A stretch of 35,103 bases of DNA from an uncultured Bacilli bacterium (GTDB taxonomy: Bacteria; Bacillota_I; Bacilli_A; RF39; UBA660). Position numbers and translations under genes: made by a program. The stretch spans positions 1 through 35,103 of the forward strand of contig CANQAT010000006.1 in NCBI GenBank assembly GCA_947588925.1, written 5' to 3'. A model generated the notes under the pieces. The model saw only the letters and a list, made by a program, of their open reading frames with translations, was not told the DNA's origin and ran no database searches. This document shows positions 8,277 to 16,499 of this stretch, piece after piece (the first letter of the stretch is position 1; each line of letters opens with the position of its first letter).

Positions 8277-8594
8277 TTATTCCCCTTCCACTAGTGACAA
8301 TCTTCTATTGAACTCATTTACAACATTTTGATATTCTAAATCATTTTCTATATTCCTTAATATTTTATTTCCATCTATCACATTTAATTTTGCGAACATA
8401 ATTTCAAATTCGTCATCTTCTTTTGAGTTCTCTGTAAATGCAATATAACTATTGTTATCTATATCAAATTCCATATATATATTATCATCTGGTATTTCTA
8501 ATATTGTGTTATCATTTGTACTGATATAATTATTAATTATCTCATCTATCTTATTTTTTAATTCAGTTCTTAAATTTTCTAAATCCTCTCGCAT
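8277..8594 (-). CDS. DUF1292-like (YrzB-type) small acidic protein
   Basis: A small acidic protein of 105 residues. The track's start at 8618 is a TTG. The ATG at 8594 lies nine bases after AAAGGAG and is the better start (MREDLENLRTELKNK). The C-terminal half (YIAFTENSKEDDEFEIMFAK ... NDLEYQNVVNEFNRRL) resembles the Firmicutes DUF1292/COG3906 fold, whose role is unknown. The N-terminal 35 residues are helical. It forms a two-gene unit with the coiled-coil protein, the only hint of a partner. The family assignment is by pattern and moderate. Confidence 0.6.
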   Translation of the reverse strand: MREDLENLRTELKNKIDEIINNYISTNDNTILEIPDDNIYMEFDIDNNSYIAFTENSKEDDEFEIMFAKLNVIDGNKILRNIENDLEYQNVVNEFNRRLSLVEGE

Positions 8595-8762
8595 ATATTT
8601 TATCTCCTTTACTGACAATTATTTGTTTCTTTTAAAGTTTGTTGAGCAATTTCAAGTTCACTCATATTTTTAGATAACTTTTGATTTTGAAAATAATAAT
8701 TAACACTATTTATTTTTTTGTTCTTTATTATTTAATAAAGCCCTTTACTCTTTTATATGATC

Positions 8763-8827
8763 TTATAACAATGTTTCATTACAATTAACTAAGTCAGAAA
8801 AATCTTTTATAGTATCATGTCATTCAT
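8763..8827 (-). pseudogene. decayed short ORF with intact ribosome binding site
   Basis: A TATAAT box near 8860 and AGGAGGG lead to ATGAATGACATG, which meets a stop after six codons. In the next frame DTIKDFSDLVNCNETLL continues to a TAA. It looks like the start of a gene lost to a frameshift. The family cannot be told. Confidence 0.35.
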
Positions 8828-9099
8828 TTTTATACCCTCCTATATACTTTAATAAATTATATCATAATTCTGTATCTTTTGTAAATCTTTTTACGTTAAA
8901 TTCGCATTCTAACATGTTTTATATTTTTTTCACTTTCTGTAATAATTAAAAATTTTTTAGATTTTAATCCAAGAAATTCAAAAATTTTTGATATAATTTC
9001 ATAACTTCTTAAATCATCAAATTCTTTATTTTCAAGTAATAAGCTTTGTGCTTCATCTCTATTTTTTGACCTACAAATTTTCCATTATCGTCACCAGCC
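8828..9099. other. decayed non-coding stretch
   Basis: No intact gene. Minus-strand codons such as LRSYEIISKIFEFLGLKSKK (about 8915-9060) look like coding debris in one frame but have no start and no recognisable family. Confidence 0.35.
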
Positions 9100-9620
9100 A
9101 GATACTTGCAACTTCAACTCTTTTAATTTATAAAAAATTCTCCATTCTTGCCATTCTTAAGGTAAATGAACATATATGTCTTCTTTATGTGATATAATAT
9201 TTATTGAATTTATTCTTTGTACTTCATAATCAAAATGTGAAGTACCATATATTCCAAGTACACATTCACTTTGCATTCTTAAAAAATTTCTTTATTTTGG
9301 AATGATTTTTTAATTTTAAATAAACTTTTTTTAAGATTATTATATTTCAATTGTAGATCTTTTATTACACACTTAAATGGCTTGTTACATTGGAAGAATT
9401 TTATCTATATCCAAATTAGTTTCTTCTTTTATTTCTCTTATTACAGTATCAAAAATTGTTTCTCCTAATCCCATACTACCTCCAAGATCCCCCATAAATT
9501 ATCATCACTTCTTTTTTGTAGTAATACTTGGTTTTTATCATTTAAAATTAAACATCCACATGAACACATTAATATTGGTTTATGACCTATATTTTTTCTT
9601 AATTATTTTACATATTCCAT
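9100..9620 (-). pseudogene. NUDIX hydrolase pseudogene
   Basis: From ATG near 9620 the minus strand reads MEYVK-stop-LRKNIGHKPIL, then CGCLILNDKNQVLLQKRSDD and NLWGI. A frameshift leads into GGSMGLGETIFDTVIREIKEETNL, a near-complete NUDIX box (GX5EX7REUXEE). Further downstream LGIYGTSHFDYE is the usual post-box strand, reached through more stops. NUDIX enzymes hydrolyse nucleoside diphosphate derivatives. At least one nonsense change and two frameshifts make this copy inactive. It lies just downstream of the broken mnmA copy. Confidence 0.75.
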
Positions 9621-9835
9621 TTATAACACCACTTTTTTTATTTTTTGTTTTATATTGGTACCTTTAATACCTCATTTTAGTTTATAACCAACACTCATTA
9701 ATCTTACATTATAAATATCTTGTAATTCTGACAAATGAATATTATCTCTATTTAGTTATCTTTCATCTATAAAAAATCATATTTCATAATTTTCACTCTT
9801 CATTATATATATTTAATATACCATTTTTAAATAAT
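9621..9835. other. decayed intergenic region
   Basis: No intact gene. Minus-strand fragments such as ELQDIYNVRLMSVGYKLK suggest more coding debris between the NUDIX pseudogene and mnmA, of unknown family. Confidence 0.3.
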
Positions 9836-11003
9836 TTTAAGATATAAATATTCTCTCAAAATTTATCATAATAACATTTTTACAAATACCATAACTTCTC
9901 ATTGTTTTTTCTTACTTCTTTTATAATCCCACTACCAAGACATACATCACCATAATAAAATACACAAGCTTGTCCTGGAGTTACTCTTTTAACTCCCTGT
10001 TTATATTTAACCAATATTTCATTATTATCCAAATACTCTAATTCTACTGGATTGTCTTTTTGTCTATATCTAAATTTAGCCATGCATTTACTTGGTTTTA
10101 CATCAGAAAGCCAATTTATAGTATCTACTATACAAGAATTAGTTACTAAATAATCATTATCTTCACCTATACATATATATAATATATTTTTTGAAAGATT
10201 TTTACCTACCACAAACATTCTGTCAGGAAATCCTCCAATATCAAGCCCTCTTCTTTGTCCTATAGTATAGTTCATAAGCCCTATATGTTTACCTATTACT
10301 TCATTTGTATCTATATTTACTATATCGCCAGGTTGATTCGGTAAATAGTTCTTTAGAAAATTAGTAAAATTTCTCTCTCCTATAAAACATATACCTGTAG
10401 AATCTTTTTTATTTGCTGTAATAAGACCATATTCAAGTGCGATTTTACGTACCTCTTGTTTTTTTATATTACCTAATGGAAATAAAACATTTTTGAATTG
10501 CTCCCTATTTACTTGGGAAAGAAAATATGATTGATCTTTATTTTCATCAATTGCTTTTAATAAATTGCCATTTTCTAATCTTGCATAATGTCCGGTTGCA
10601 ATATAATCTGCACCTAGTTTTTTGCCTCTTTCACGAACATATCAAACTTTATATATTTATTACACATTATATCAGGATTTGGAGTTCTGCCTTTTTTAAG
10701 TTCATCTAAGAAGTATGTAAATACATAATCCCAATACTCTTTTATAAAATCTTTTCTATGTAAAGGAATACCTAACTTATCACATACTGCTTTAGCATCA
10801 TTATAATCAATTTCTTGTGGACATATTCCTTGTTCTGTAGTTGGTGCATCTATTAACTCTCCATCAGCATAAGAATCCCAATTTCTCATAAATAATCCAA
10901 TTACTTCATAGCCCATTTTCTGAAGCATTATAGCAGCAACACTACTATCTACTCCTCCACTCATTCCTATTACAACTTTTTTCATAAATCACCTTCATAA
11001 TTT
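9836..11003 (-). repeat. 1.17-kb direct repeat, copy 1 (mnmA)
   Basis: This matches 13747-14918 across the whole mnmA gene plus about 45 bp downstream (TTTTAAGATATAAATATT...) and about 18 bp upstream of the start. Similarity stops sharply at both ends. The copies differ at scattered, mostly silent sites, so the duplication is fairly recent. Confidence 0.9.
9880..10985 (-). pseudogene. mnmA: mnmA copy 1, frameshifted
   Basis: Nearly identical to the intact mnmA at 13791-14897, but a T-run is one base shorter (AGTTTTTTGCC against AGTTTTTTTGCC, near 10618). That shifts the frame after MFVKEAK and gives a stop. The rest, from [11 protein letters not shown]-equivalent codons to the C-terminus LWYL, is open in another frame, which is why the track shows two pieces (10614-10985 and 9880-10275). 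No other inactivating change is seen. A single slip in a homopolymer could be real or a sequencing error. Confidence 0.88.
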
Positions 11004-11052
11004 TTATAAGAATGAATAAAAAGTATTTTGAATTATTACAAAATATTTTACT

Positions 11053-12072
11053 CTATTTATAGTCCTCCTCTAATCTTTTTTCTATATCTTCTATACTTGG
11101 AAGCGTATTTTCTAAAAATTCTGGAATTTCTGATAATATCTTATATTCGCTTACTCCAATAGGTTTATTAATATCTTTTAAAGCAAGCTCTGCTGTTACT
11201 TTCTTTTTATCTTTGCAAAGCAACATCCCAAATGTTGGATTATCATTTTCATTTTTAATATATTTATCTACCGCACTTAAATAGAAATTAAGTTTACCCG
11301 CATATTCAGGTCTAAATTCAGTTGTTTTCAGTTCAATAACTACATAACTTCTAACTTTCAAATTATAAAACAATAAATCAATATAATAATCTTCATTTTC
11401 TATTTCTAAATGATATTGTCTTCCCACAAACGCAAATCCATTACCTAGTTCTAATAATAACTTGGTAATATTAGTAGTTAATTCTCTTTCAATATCAAGT
11501 TCTTTCACATCTTTATCAGCAGTTATAAAATCAAAAATATAAGGGTCTTTTAATAATTCTTTTGCTTGTACATTATTAGGTGTTGGTAAAGTTTCATCAA
11601 AATTAGTAGTTTTATTTTCTAAAAGAGCTTGTCTTTCATACAATTTAAGAGAAATTTGATGAGTCAATATAGAAACAGACCAGCCATTTTCAACTGTTTC
11701 TTTTGCATACCACTTTCTAATTTCTTTGTCTTTAATTTTATCTAATAATACTTGATTATGGTTCCAAGATAATTTTGCAAGGACTCCTTGCAAAAATTCA
11801 TCATTATCAAATTCACTAGCAAATTTTTGCATATATCTTAAATTTCTTGCTGACATACCTTTAATTGTAGGAAATTCTATTTTTAAATCTTTTGCTAAGG
11901 TATCAATAAAAGATGTTCCCCATTTATTATTTTCAATTAATTTTAAACCTATATTATAATACATTAAAATTAAATCTTTATTAGCATTTTCAACTATTTT
12001 ATTCCTAGTTGTTATTAAAGTCCTTTTAATATCATTTAGTACTTCAAAATATTTATCACTATCTTCTAACAT
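11053..12072 (-). CDS. DUF1016/YhcG-type PDDEXK nuclease domain protein
   Basis: A 339-residue protein of the DUF1016 family. The N-terminal half has the family signature (NLRYMQKFASEF; LAKLSWNHNQVLLDKI; WYAKETVENGWSVSIL). The C-terminal half has a PDDEXK-type nuclease core with D and ExK in YYIDLLFYNLK and VVIELKTTEF, then RPEYAGKLNFYLSAVD. ATG 12072 is chosen because GGAGG precedes it; the track's extra 23 residues lack a site. Members sit in accessory islands and often beside restriction-modification genes, and a defence or DNA-repair role is suspected. Here no partner methylase is seen. It lies between the two mnmA copies. Confidence 0.88.
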   Translation of the reverse strand: MLEDSDKYFEVLNDIKRTLITTRNKIVENANKDLILMYYNIGLKLIENNKWGTSFIDTLAKDLKIEFPTIKGMSARNLRYMQKFASEFDNDEFLQGVLAKLSWNHNQVLLDKIKDKEIRKWYAKETVENGWSVSILTHQISLKLYERQALLENKTTNFDETLPTPNNVQAKELLKDPYIFDFITADKDVKELDIERELTTNITKLLLELGNGFAFVGRQYHLEIENEDYYIDLLFYNLKVRSYVVIELKTTEFRPEYAGKLNFYLSAVDKYIKNENDNPTFGMLLCKDKKKVTAELALKDINKPIGVSEYKILSEIPEFLENTLPSIEDIEKRLEEDYK

Positions 12073-12141
12073 AATACCTCCTTTACCAGTATCAGTTGAT
12101 ATAATTATACTATAAATATCAATAAATTCATATATAGCCAT

Positions 12142-12405
12142 TGAATTTTTATCAGATATTTATCTATTTTTGGTGAGTTTCTCAATAAATGTTGATTTAT
12201 GTATAAAAATAGAATATAATCTATTTAACGAGTGAGGGATATTTTTTTGATAAAAGGTTTTAAAACCTCTTATCATTCGCTCCATTTATATTATAACTAT
12301 CATAAATATTAATTTTATGATATTATATATTTAGCAAGAAATCTTGCATATAATAAAAAGGATACATTTGATTGCTAGAATCAGATGTTATACCTTATAT
12401 GGAAT
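12142..12405. other. intergenic region with inverted repeats, no gene seen
   Basis: A near-perfect palindrome (GATAAAAGGTTTT / AAAACCTCTTATC, about 12251-12276) lies inside outer arms CGAGTGA / TCATTCGCTC. GCAAGA-AA-TCTTGC (12334-12347) is a second hairpin. The text CGCTCCATTTA...TTATAAC is shared with about 901-920. The stretch 12350-12405 could carry an antisense RNA to the peptide gene at 12445. Confidence 0.35.
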
Positions 12406-12439
12406 GCATCTGAGATCAACTATTGTTGAAATCAGATGC
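12406..12439 (-). terminator. terminator hairpin after the small hydrophobic ORF
   Basis: On the minus strand GCATCTGA and TCAGATGC form an 8-bp stem, with an inner TCAAC-AATA-GTTGA stem, six bases after the peptide stop codon. It lacks a long T-run, so stability rather than strict termination is the clear feature. The same motif recurs at 13241-13266. Confidence 0.6.
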
Positions 12440-12444
12440 TTTTG

Positions 12445-12522
12445 CTATTTTAGAAGTAAAATTATTACAACTAATAATAGAAGTAATATTATAATAAATT
12501 GAAAAAATTCTCTTTTTGTCAT
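12445..12522 (-). CDS. small hydrophobic peptide, type I toxin candidate
   Basis: Twenty-five codons, too short for the ORF track: MTKREFFQ followed by an unbroken run of Ile/Leu/Val and a final Lys. This N-terminal charge, one transmembrane helix and lysine end are typical of type I toxin peptides (Fst/Ldr/TxpA-like). A strong hairpin follows the stop. The ribosome binding site is weak (TAGGGTAG, about 14 nt upstream), which fits tight translational control but also leaves doubt. An antisense antitoxin RNA from the plus strand is a possibility only. Confidence 0.45.
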   Translation of the reverse strand: MTKREFFQFIIILLLLLVVIILLLK

Positions 12523-12665
12523 AATTATATTGTGTTCTACCCTATGGTATGTATTTCATTAATTGAATAATATTTTCCCATGATATAACAAATAGTAAAT
12601 AATTACTTCAAATAAATCCTATTAGATTCATTATTAAAAATTTCATATAAAATACCTTTTAATTA

Positions 12666-13151
12666 TTAATCAGTCTTATTACAGTTAATAATTTCTTCTA
12701 AATCTTTATAAACTTTATCAACATTTTCTTTTAATCCTTCTATTGCTATTACATTCATAACCGGTTCTATATATTCATCAATTTCAAATTTAACATTATT
12801 TTTTTCATAAACGTATCTTTTTCTTTTCAATATTTTTTTATTTGTTAAATTTAATATTTCTATTAAAGAATAAACAAAATCTTGATTATAATCATTAATA
12901 ATTAAATCCTTCGATTCTCTTGATATTTTTAACGCATTATCATTTAAATTATCATCTTTAAAATTTAATACTTTTGTAACTTTATCATCATAAATATTTT
13001 CCGTAATACGTGCCATTATAGAACCACCATTTTTATATAATGTTCGATTTTGTAAATATTCTTCTTTCTTTTTATATTTATTAATAATACAATAATTTAT
13101 AAAATCTTTTATATCTTTTACTTTAAAACTATACTCATATTCTTTATTCAT
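12666..13151 (-). CDS. CYTH-like domain protein
   Basis: 161 residues with the outline of a CYTH (CyaB/thiamine triphosphatase) tunnel fold: an N-terminal charged strand (NKEYEYSFKV, for the family's ExExK), an Arg in MARITENIYD, Lys in KVLNFKDD, then KILKRKRYVYE and FEIDEYIEPVMNVIAIEG, which match the family's KxR and ExD..E.E pattern. CYTH enzymes act on triphosphorylated or nucleotide substrates using divalent metal. The first ExExK motif is imperfect here, so activity is uncertain. There is no signal peptide. It lies downstream of the deoxyribosyltransferase-like gene on the same strand, with a 107-bp gap. Confidence 0.6.
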   Translation of the reverse strand: MNKEYEYSFKVKDIKDFINYCIINKYKKKEEYLQNRTLYKNGGSIMARITENIYDDKVTKVLNFKDDNLNDNALKISRESKDLIINDYNQDFVYSLIEILNLTNKKILKRKRYVYEKNNVKFEIDEYIEPVMNVIAIEGLKENVDKVYKDLEEIINCNKTD

Positions 13152-13235
13152 AATTTCTTCCCTTTCTTAAAATTAAATTAGTATAATTATATCTAATAAC
13201 TTTGAATATTCTAACAAAAAATGTATACTTACTTC

Positions 13236-13266
13236 ATGCGTATCAACTATTGCTGAAATCAGATGT
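13236..13266 (-). repeat. second copy of the CATCTGATTTCAACAATAG-type motif
   Basis: ATCAACTATTGCTGAAATCAG matches 12415-12435 with one change (21 bases; shown as ATCAACTATTGCTGAAATC). It overlaps the stop codon of the deoxyribosyltransferase-like gene. The outer stem is imperfect here. It may be a shared terminator or antisense target. Confidence 0.55.
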
Positions 13267-13696
13267 TTTTATTATATATTTTTAAAAATTGTTCTAGTTC
13301 AGTTTCGTTTGAAAAAATTTTATCAAAAATATTGTATAAAGTATCTGTTGAATCAAAATTACCTATTGCATAGCATTTTTTGCCCATACCATAAGCAATT
13401 CCTGATTCTATATGAGCTGCTTTACCTGCAGGTAAAACTAACAATAAATTTTTTGATGCTTTTTCTCCTTCCATATCTTGTTTAAACAAATTTAAAACAA
13501 TATCACTTTTTAAATCTAATGATTCAAATTCTTGCTGTCTTTCTTCTGGCGTTTGATTACTATTACCATATCCCCAATTATCTTCATTTTTTAAAAAACA
13601 ATAATAAGATATTTTATATTTATCTAACAAATTACATATATTTAAAATATTATCTCTATTTCGTGCTCTTCCTGCTATAAAAAAATCATATTCCAT
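13259..13696 (-). CDS. nucleoside 2-deoxyribosyltransferase-like protein
   Basis: 145 residues. The N-terminus MEYDFFIAGRARNRDNI resembles the first strand and substrate loop of the NDT/Rossmann-like family. LLVLPAGKAAHIESGIAYGMGKK matches the characteristic PxGxSAxxExG...G helix with the catalytic Glu (here in HIESG). Related proteins transfer deoxyribose between bases or hydrolyse nucleoside phosphates. ATG 13696 is chosen because GGAG lies eight bases upstream, while the GTG at 13705 overlaps that site. It sits just downstream of the intact mnmA. Confidence 0.7.
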   Translation of the reverse strand: MEYDFFIAGRARNRDNILNICNLLDKYKISYYCFLKNEDNWGYGNSNQTPEERQQEFESLDLKSDIVLNLFKQDMEGEKASKNLLLVLPAGKAAHIESGIAYGMGKKCYAIGNFDSTDTLYNIFDKIFSNETELEQFLKIYNKNI

Positions 13697-13746
13697 AATA
13701 TTCACTCCTAATTATATAGATTATTATACCATATTATATCAACAAT

Positions 13747-14918
13747 TTTAAGATATAAATATTTTCTCAGAATTTATGATAATAACATTTTTACAAATAC
13801 CATAACTTCTCGTTATTTTTTCTTACTTCTTTTATAATCCCACTACCAAGACATACATCGCCATCATAAAATACACAAGCTTGTCCTGGAGTTACTCTTT
13901 TAACTCCCTGTTTATATTTAACTAATATCTCATTATTATCCAAATATTCTAATTCAACTGGATTGTCTTTTTGCCTATATCTAAATTTAGCCATGCATTT
14001 ACTTGGCTTTACATCAGAAAGCCAATTTATAGTATCTACTATACAAGAATCAGTTACTAAATAATCATTATCTTCGCCGATACATATATATAATATATTT
14101 TTTGAAAGATTTTTACCTACTACAAACATTCTATCAGGAAATCCACCAATATCAAGTCCTCTTCTTTGTCCTATAGTATAGTTCATAAGTCCTATATGTT
14201 TACCTATTACTTCATTCGTATCTATATTTACTATATCCCCAGGTTGGTTTGGTAAATAATTCTTTAAAAAATTGGTAAAATTTCTCTCTCCTATAAAACA
14301 TATACCTGTAGAATCTTTTTTATTTACTGTAATAAGACCATATTCAAGTGCAATTTTACGTACCTCTTGTTTTTTTATATTACCTAATGGAAATAATACA
14401 TTTTTGAATTGCTCCCTATTTACTTGAGAAAGAAAATATGATTGGTCTTTATTTTCATCAATTGCTTTTAATAAATTGCCATTTTCTAATCTTGCATAAT
14501 GTCCCGTTGCGATATAATCTGCACCTAGTTTTTTTGCCTCTTTCACAAACATATCAAACTTTATATATTTATTACACATTATATCAGGATTTGGAGTTCT
14601 GCCTTTTTTAAGTTCATCTAAGAAGTATGTAAATACATAATCCCAATACTCTTTTATAAAATCTTTTCTATGTAAAGGAATACCTAACTTATCACATACT
14701 GCTTTAGCATCATTATAATCAATTTCTTGTGGACATATTCCTTGTTCTGTAGTTGGTGCATCTATTAACTCTCCATCAGCATAAGAATCCCAATTTCTCA
14801 TAAATAATCCAATTACTTCATAGCCCATTTTCTGAAGCATTATAGCAGCAACACTACTATCTACTCCTCCACTCATTCCTATTACAACTTTTTTCATAAA
14901 TCACCTTCATAATTTTTC
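13747..14918 (-). repeat. 1.17-kb direct repeat, copy 2 (mnmA)
   Basis: Partner of 9836-11003 in the same orientation, so recombination between them would delete the 2.7 kb in between (DUF1016 nuclease, small peptide, CYTH and deoxyribosyltransferase-like genes). Confidence 0.9.
13791..14897 (-). CDS. mnmA: tRNA-specific 2-thiouridylase MnmA
   Basis: MnmA puts sulphur on C2 of U34 in tRNA-Lys, -Glu and -Gln in the cytoplasm, using ATP and a persulfide relay from a cysteine desulfurase. At 368 residues it is full length. Visible are the PP-loop [12 protein letters not shown] at residues 8-19, the catalytic Cys in [11 protein letters not shown] near 105, HYARL, the second Cys in STGICFIGERNF near 200, and the C-terminal beta-barrel starting NYTIGQRRGLDIGG. 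GAAGGTGA precedes the ATG. A near-identical but frameshifted copy lies 2.8 kb away, so this is the working one. Confidence 0.97.
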   Translation of the reverse strand: MKKVVIGMSGGVDSSVAAIMLQKMGYEVIGLFMRNWDSYADGELIDAPTTEQGICPQEIDYNDAKAVCDKLGIPLHRKDFIKEYWDYVFTYFLDELKKGRTPNPDIMCNKYIKFDMFVKEAKKLGADYIATGHYARLENGNLLKAIDENKDQSYFLSQVNREQFKNVLFPLGNIKKQEVRKIALEYGLITVNKKDSTGICFIGERNFTNFLKNYLPNQPGDIVNIDTNEVIGKHIGLMNYTIGQRRGLDIGGFPDRMFVVGKNLSKNILYICIGEDNDYLVTDSCIVDTINWLSDVKPSKCMAKFRYRQKDNPVELEYLDNNEILVKYKQGVKRVTPGQACVFYDGDVCLGSGIIKEVRKNNEKLWYL

Positions 14919-14979
14919 TCTATTATAACATATTATTTCATTCTAAGACCAACAAACTATTACATTACCATACATTTAC

Positions 14980-15006
14980 AAAAAGAGATAACTTTTATAG
15001 TTATCC
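14980..15006 (-). terminator. Rho-independent terminator of hsp20
   Basis: On the minus strand GATAACT, a 5-nt loop, AGTTATC, then TCTTTTTG, about 30 bp after the hsp20 stop. Confidence 0.75.
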
Positions 15007-15034
15007 CAAATAAATTTATAATAATTTATTATTC

Positions 15035-15457
15035 CTAATCAGATATTTCTATGTATTTCTTTGAGTTAATCTGTTCGTTTTCTTCCTTCTTAGGAATTTC
15101 TAGTTTTAATGTACCATTTGTAAATGTTGCATGAATATCTTCTTCAGTTATTGTATCGCCAATATAGAAACTTCTTGAGCATTCTCCAAAATATCTCTCA
15201 CGGCGTACAAATTTTCCTTCCTCTTTTTCTTCGTCATGGTCGTTCATAGTTGCAGTTACATTTAAGTAACCATTATCAATATCAACTTTGATATTTTCTT
15301 TTTGATATCCTGGTAAATCAATCATAATATAATAGTTGTCTTTACCTTCCTTAATATCAGTACGCATTATTTTTGTTTCATGATTATTAAAGAATGGATC
15401 ATCAAATACATCTCTCCATAAATCAAAATCATTATTTCTTTTTGGTATCATCATCAT
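15035..15457 (-). CDS. Hsp20/alpha-crystallin small heat-shock protein
   Basis: An ATP-independent holdase chaperone in the cytoplasm. At 140 residues it has the family's length. The alpha-crystallin domain runs from about 31 to 130, with MRTDIKEGKDNYYIMIDLPG, a VDIDNGYLNVTA strand, RRERYFGECSRSFYIGDTI and the conserved TNGTLKLEIPK near the end (the family's xNGVLxIxxPK). A short C-terminal tail carries an IEI anchor (KKYIEISD). It is a single gene with its own promoter, operator and terminator. A CIRCE-type repeat over the promoter points to HrcA repression and heat induction. Confidence 0.95.
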   Translation of the reverse strand: MMMIPKRNNDFDLWRDVFDDPFFNNHETKIMRTDIKEGKDNYYIMIDLPGYQKENIKVDIDNGYLNVTATMNDHDEEKEEGKFVRRERYFGECSRSFYIGDTITEEDIHATFTNGTLKLEIPKKEENEQINSKKYIEISD

Positions 15458-15525
15458 ATCTCATTCTTCCTTTCCTTATACAATTATAATACCCGTAAAT
15501 GACATTTATATCCTTTACACATATA

Positions 15526-15553
15526 ATTATATCACAATTTTTAGCAATTTCAA
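15526..15553 (-). promoter_or_regulatory. sigma-A-type promoter of hsp20
   Basis: On the minus strand TTGAAA (15548-15553), a 16-nt spacer and TATAAT (15526-15531). The -35 box lies inside the CIRCE repeat. Confidence 0.7.
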
Positions 15554-15567
15554 GTAGTGAGTGCTAA
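15541..15567 (-). promoter_or_regulatory. CIRCE operator (HrcA binding site)
   Basis: TTAGCACTC - N9 - AATTGCTAA on the minus strand. One arm matches the consensus perfectly; the other has changes at two of nine positions (the consensus is GAGTGCTAA). It overlaps the -35 box of hsp20, so a bound HrcA would block RNA polymerase. Confidence 0.82.
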
Positions 15568-15649
15568 AATCTTAAAATTTTTTAAATTTTATATAATTTA
15601 TCTATATATTTATTTTATGCATTTGCATTTTTATTATTCATTAACAAAA

Positions 15650-15672
15650 AAATGGTTTTTCATAAACCATTT
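15650..15672. terminator. terminator hairpin between GNAT gene and hsp20
   Basis: AAATGGTTT / AAACCATTT around a TTCAT loop, with A-run and T-rich flanks. It lies downstream of the GNAT gene on the minus strand. Confidence 0.65.
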
Positions 15673-15721
15673 AACTATATTAACTAAGTATTTAGAGTTG
15701 CAAAATTGAAATACGACACTT

Positions 15722-16213
15722 TTATAATTCAAATAAATATATATTTTCTATATATTTTTCTCTAAATAAATCATTACCTATATACTTTCCACCAAGATGC
15801 TTATAAAAATTATTAGAAGGATTTCCATCTAGGCATCCAATTATTAATTTTTTTATTCCCTTTTTCATAATATTTTTAACAGCATAATTATATAACAATT
15901 TCCCATAACCATTTCCTTGATATTCTTTTAGAATATATAAAGAATGAATTTCAGCTGCATTTTCATATCTATCACTATCTAAAGTATAATAAATCCAACC
16001 AATTATTTTTTCTTGTAAAATTAAAACGTAATAATCTGGTTGATCATTTATATTATTTTTTAATCTTTCAGCATTTTGTTTTTCATGATTTAATAATCCC
16101 TTTAAAAAATCATCATCAACGATTCCTTTATATGTTGTATTCCAAACAGTTGCGATAGAATGCGCTAATTCATTTGAATCTTCTATTTTTCTTTTTCTAA
16201 TTACAGGTTCCAT
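15722..16213 (-). CDS. GNAT-family N-acetyltransferase
   Basis: About 163 residues starting at MEPVIRKRK. The longer track start has no proper site, while AAGGAG precedes this ATG by about 12 nt. Acetyl-CoA-binding motif A is clear: AEIHSLYILKEYQGNGYGK (the QxxGxG loop), followed by the LLYNYAVKNIMKKG helix. NPSNNFYKHLGGKYIG is the usual C-terminal N-x(4)-FY-x-x-LGG motif B. GNAT enzymes transfer acetyl from acetyl-CoA to an amine on a protein, antibiotic or small molecule. The substrate cannot be read from sequence. Confidence 0.92.
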   Translation of the reverse strand: MEPVIRKRKIEDSNELAHSIATVWNTTYKGIVDDDFLKGLLNHEKQNAERLKNNINDQPDYYVLILQEKIIGWIYYTLDSDRYENAAEIHSLYILKEYQGNGYGKLLYNYAVKNIMKKGIKKLIIGCLDGNPSNNFYKHLGGKYIGNDLFREKYIENIYLFEL

Positions 16214-16316
16214 AACTATTACCATCTCCTTACAAAAAATCAAATATTCGTTTATCATATACAAAGGTGTTTACTAAATTGTTACTAAATTGTTATAAAT
16301 TTAGTATCAAATTCTA

Positions 16317-16345
16317 TTGTATAAAGAACAAATGTCTGATATAAT
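16317..16345 (+). promoter_or_regulatory. promoter of the type I toxin-like gene
   Basis: TTGTAT, 17-nt spacer, TATAAT on the plus strand, followed about 60 bases later by the peptide's ribosome binding site. Upstream are tandem GTTACTAAATT repeats (about 16271-16300). Confidence 0.65.
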
Positions 16346-16407
16346 TGTATAGGGAATATTTTATAGTTGAGTGCTTGCCGACTTCTATAAGGAAGGAGGC
16401 TGATAGT

Positions 16408-16491
16408 ATGTTTAAGAAAGATTTTTTAATCTTATCACTTATTCTTATTATCTTTTTACTAATAGCCTTACTTTTTACTTTTGTAATATAG
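16408..16491 (+). CDS. type I toxin-like hydrophobic peptide
   Basis: Twenty-seven codons below the track cut-off: MFKKDF and then a single hydrophobic helix rich in Leu/Ile/Phe, ending FTFVI. A very strong site (AAGGAAGGAGG, eight bases from ATG) and a good promoter show it is a real gene. The leader has GAGTGCTTGCC and the 3' region has AAAGCACTC, so the transcript's 5' and 3' ends can pair. That long-range fold is known from Firmicutes type I toxin mRNAs (TxpA/BsrG/holin-like). It probably inserts in the membrane. The antisense RNA would come from the minus strand over 16500-16600. Confidence 0.65.
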   Translation: MFKKDFLILSLILIIFLLIALLFTFVI

Positions 16492-16499
16492 TATCTATG

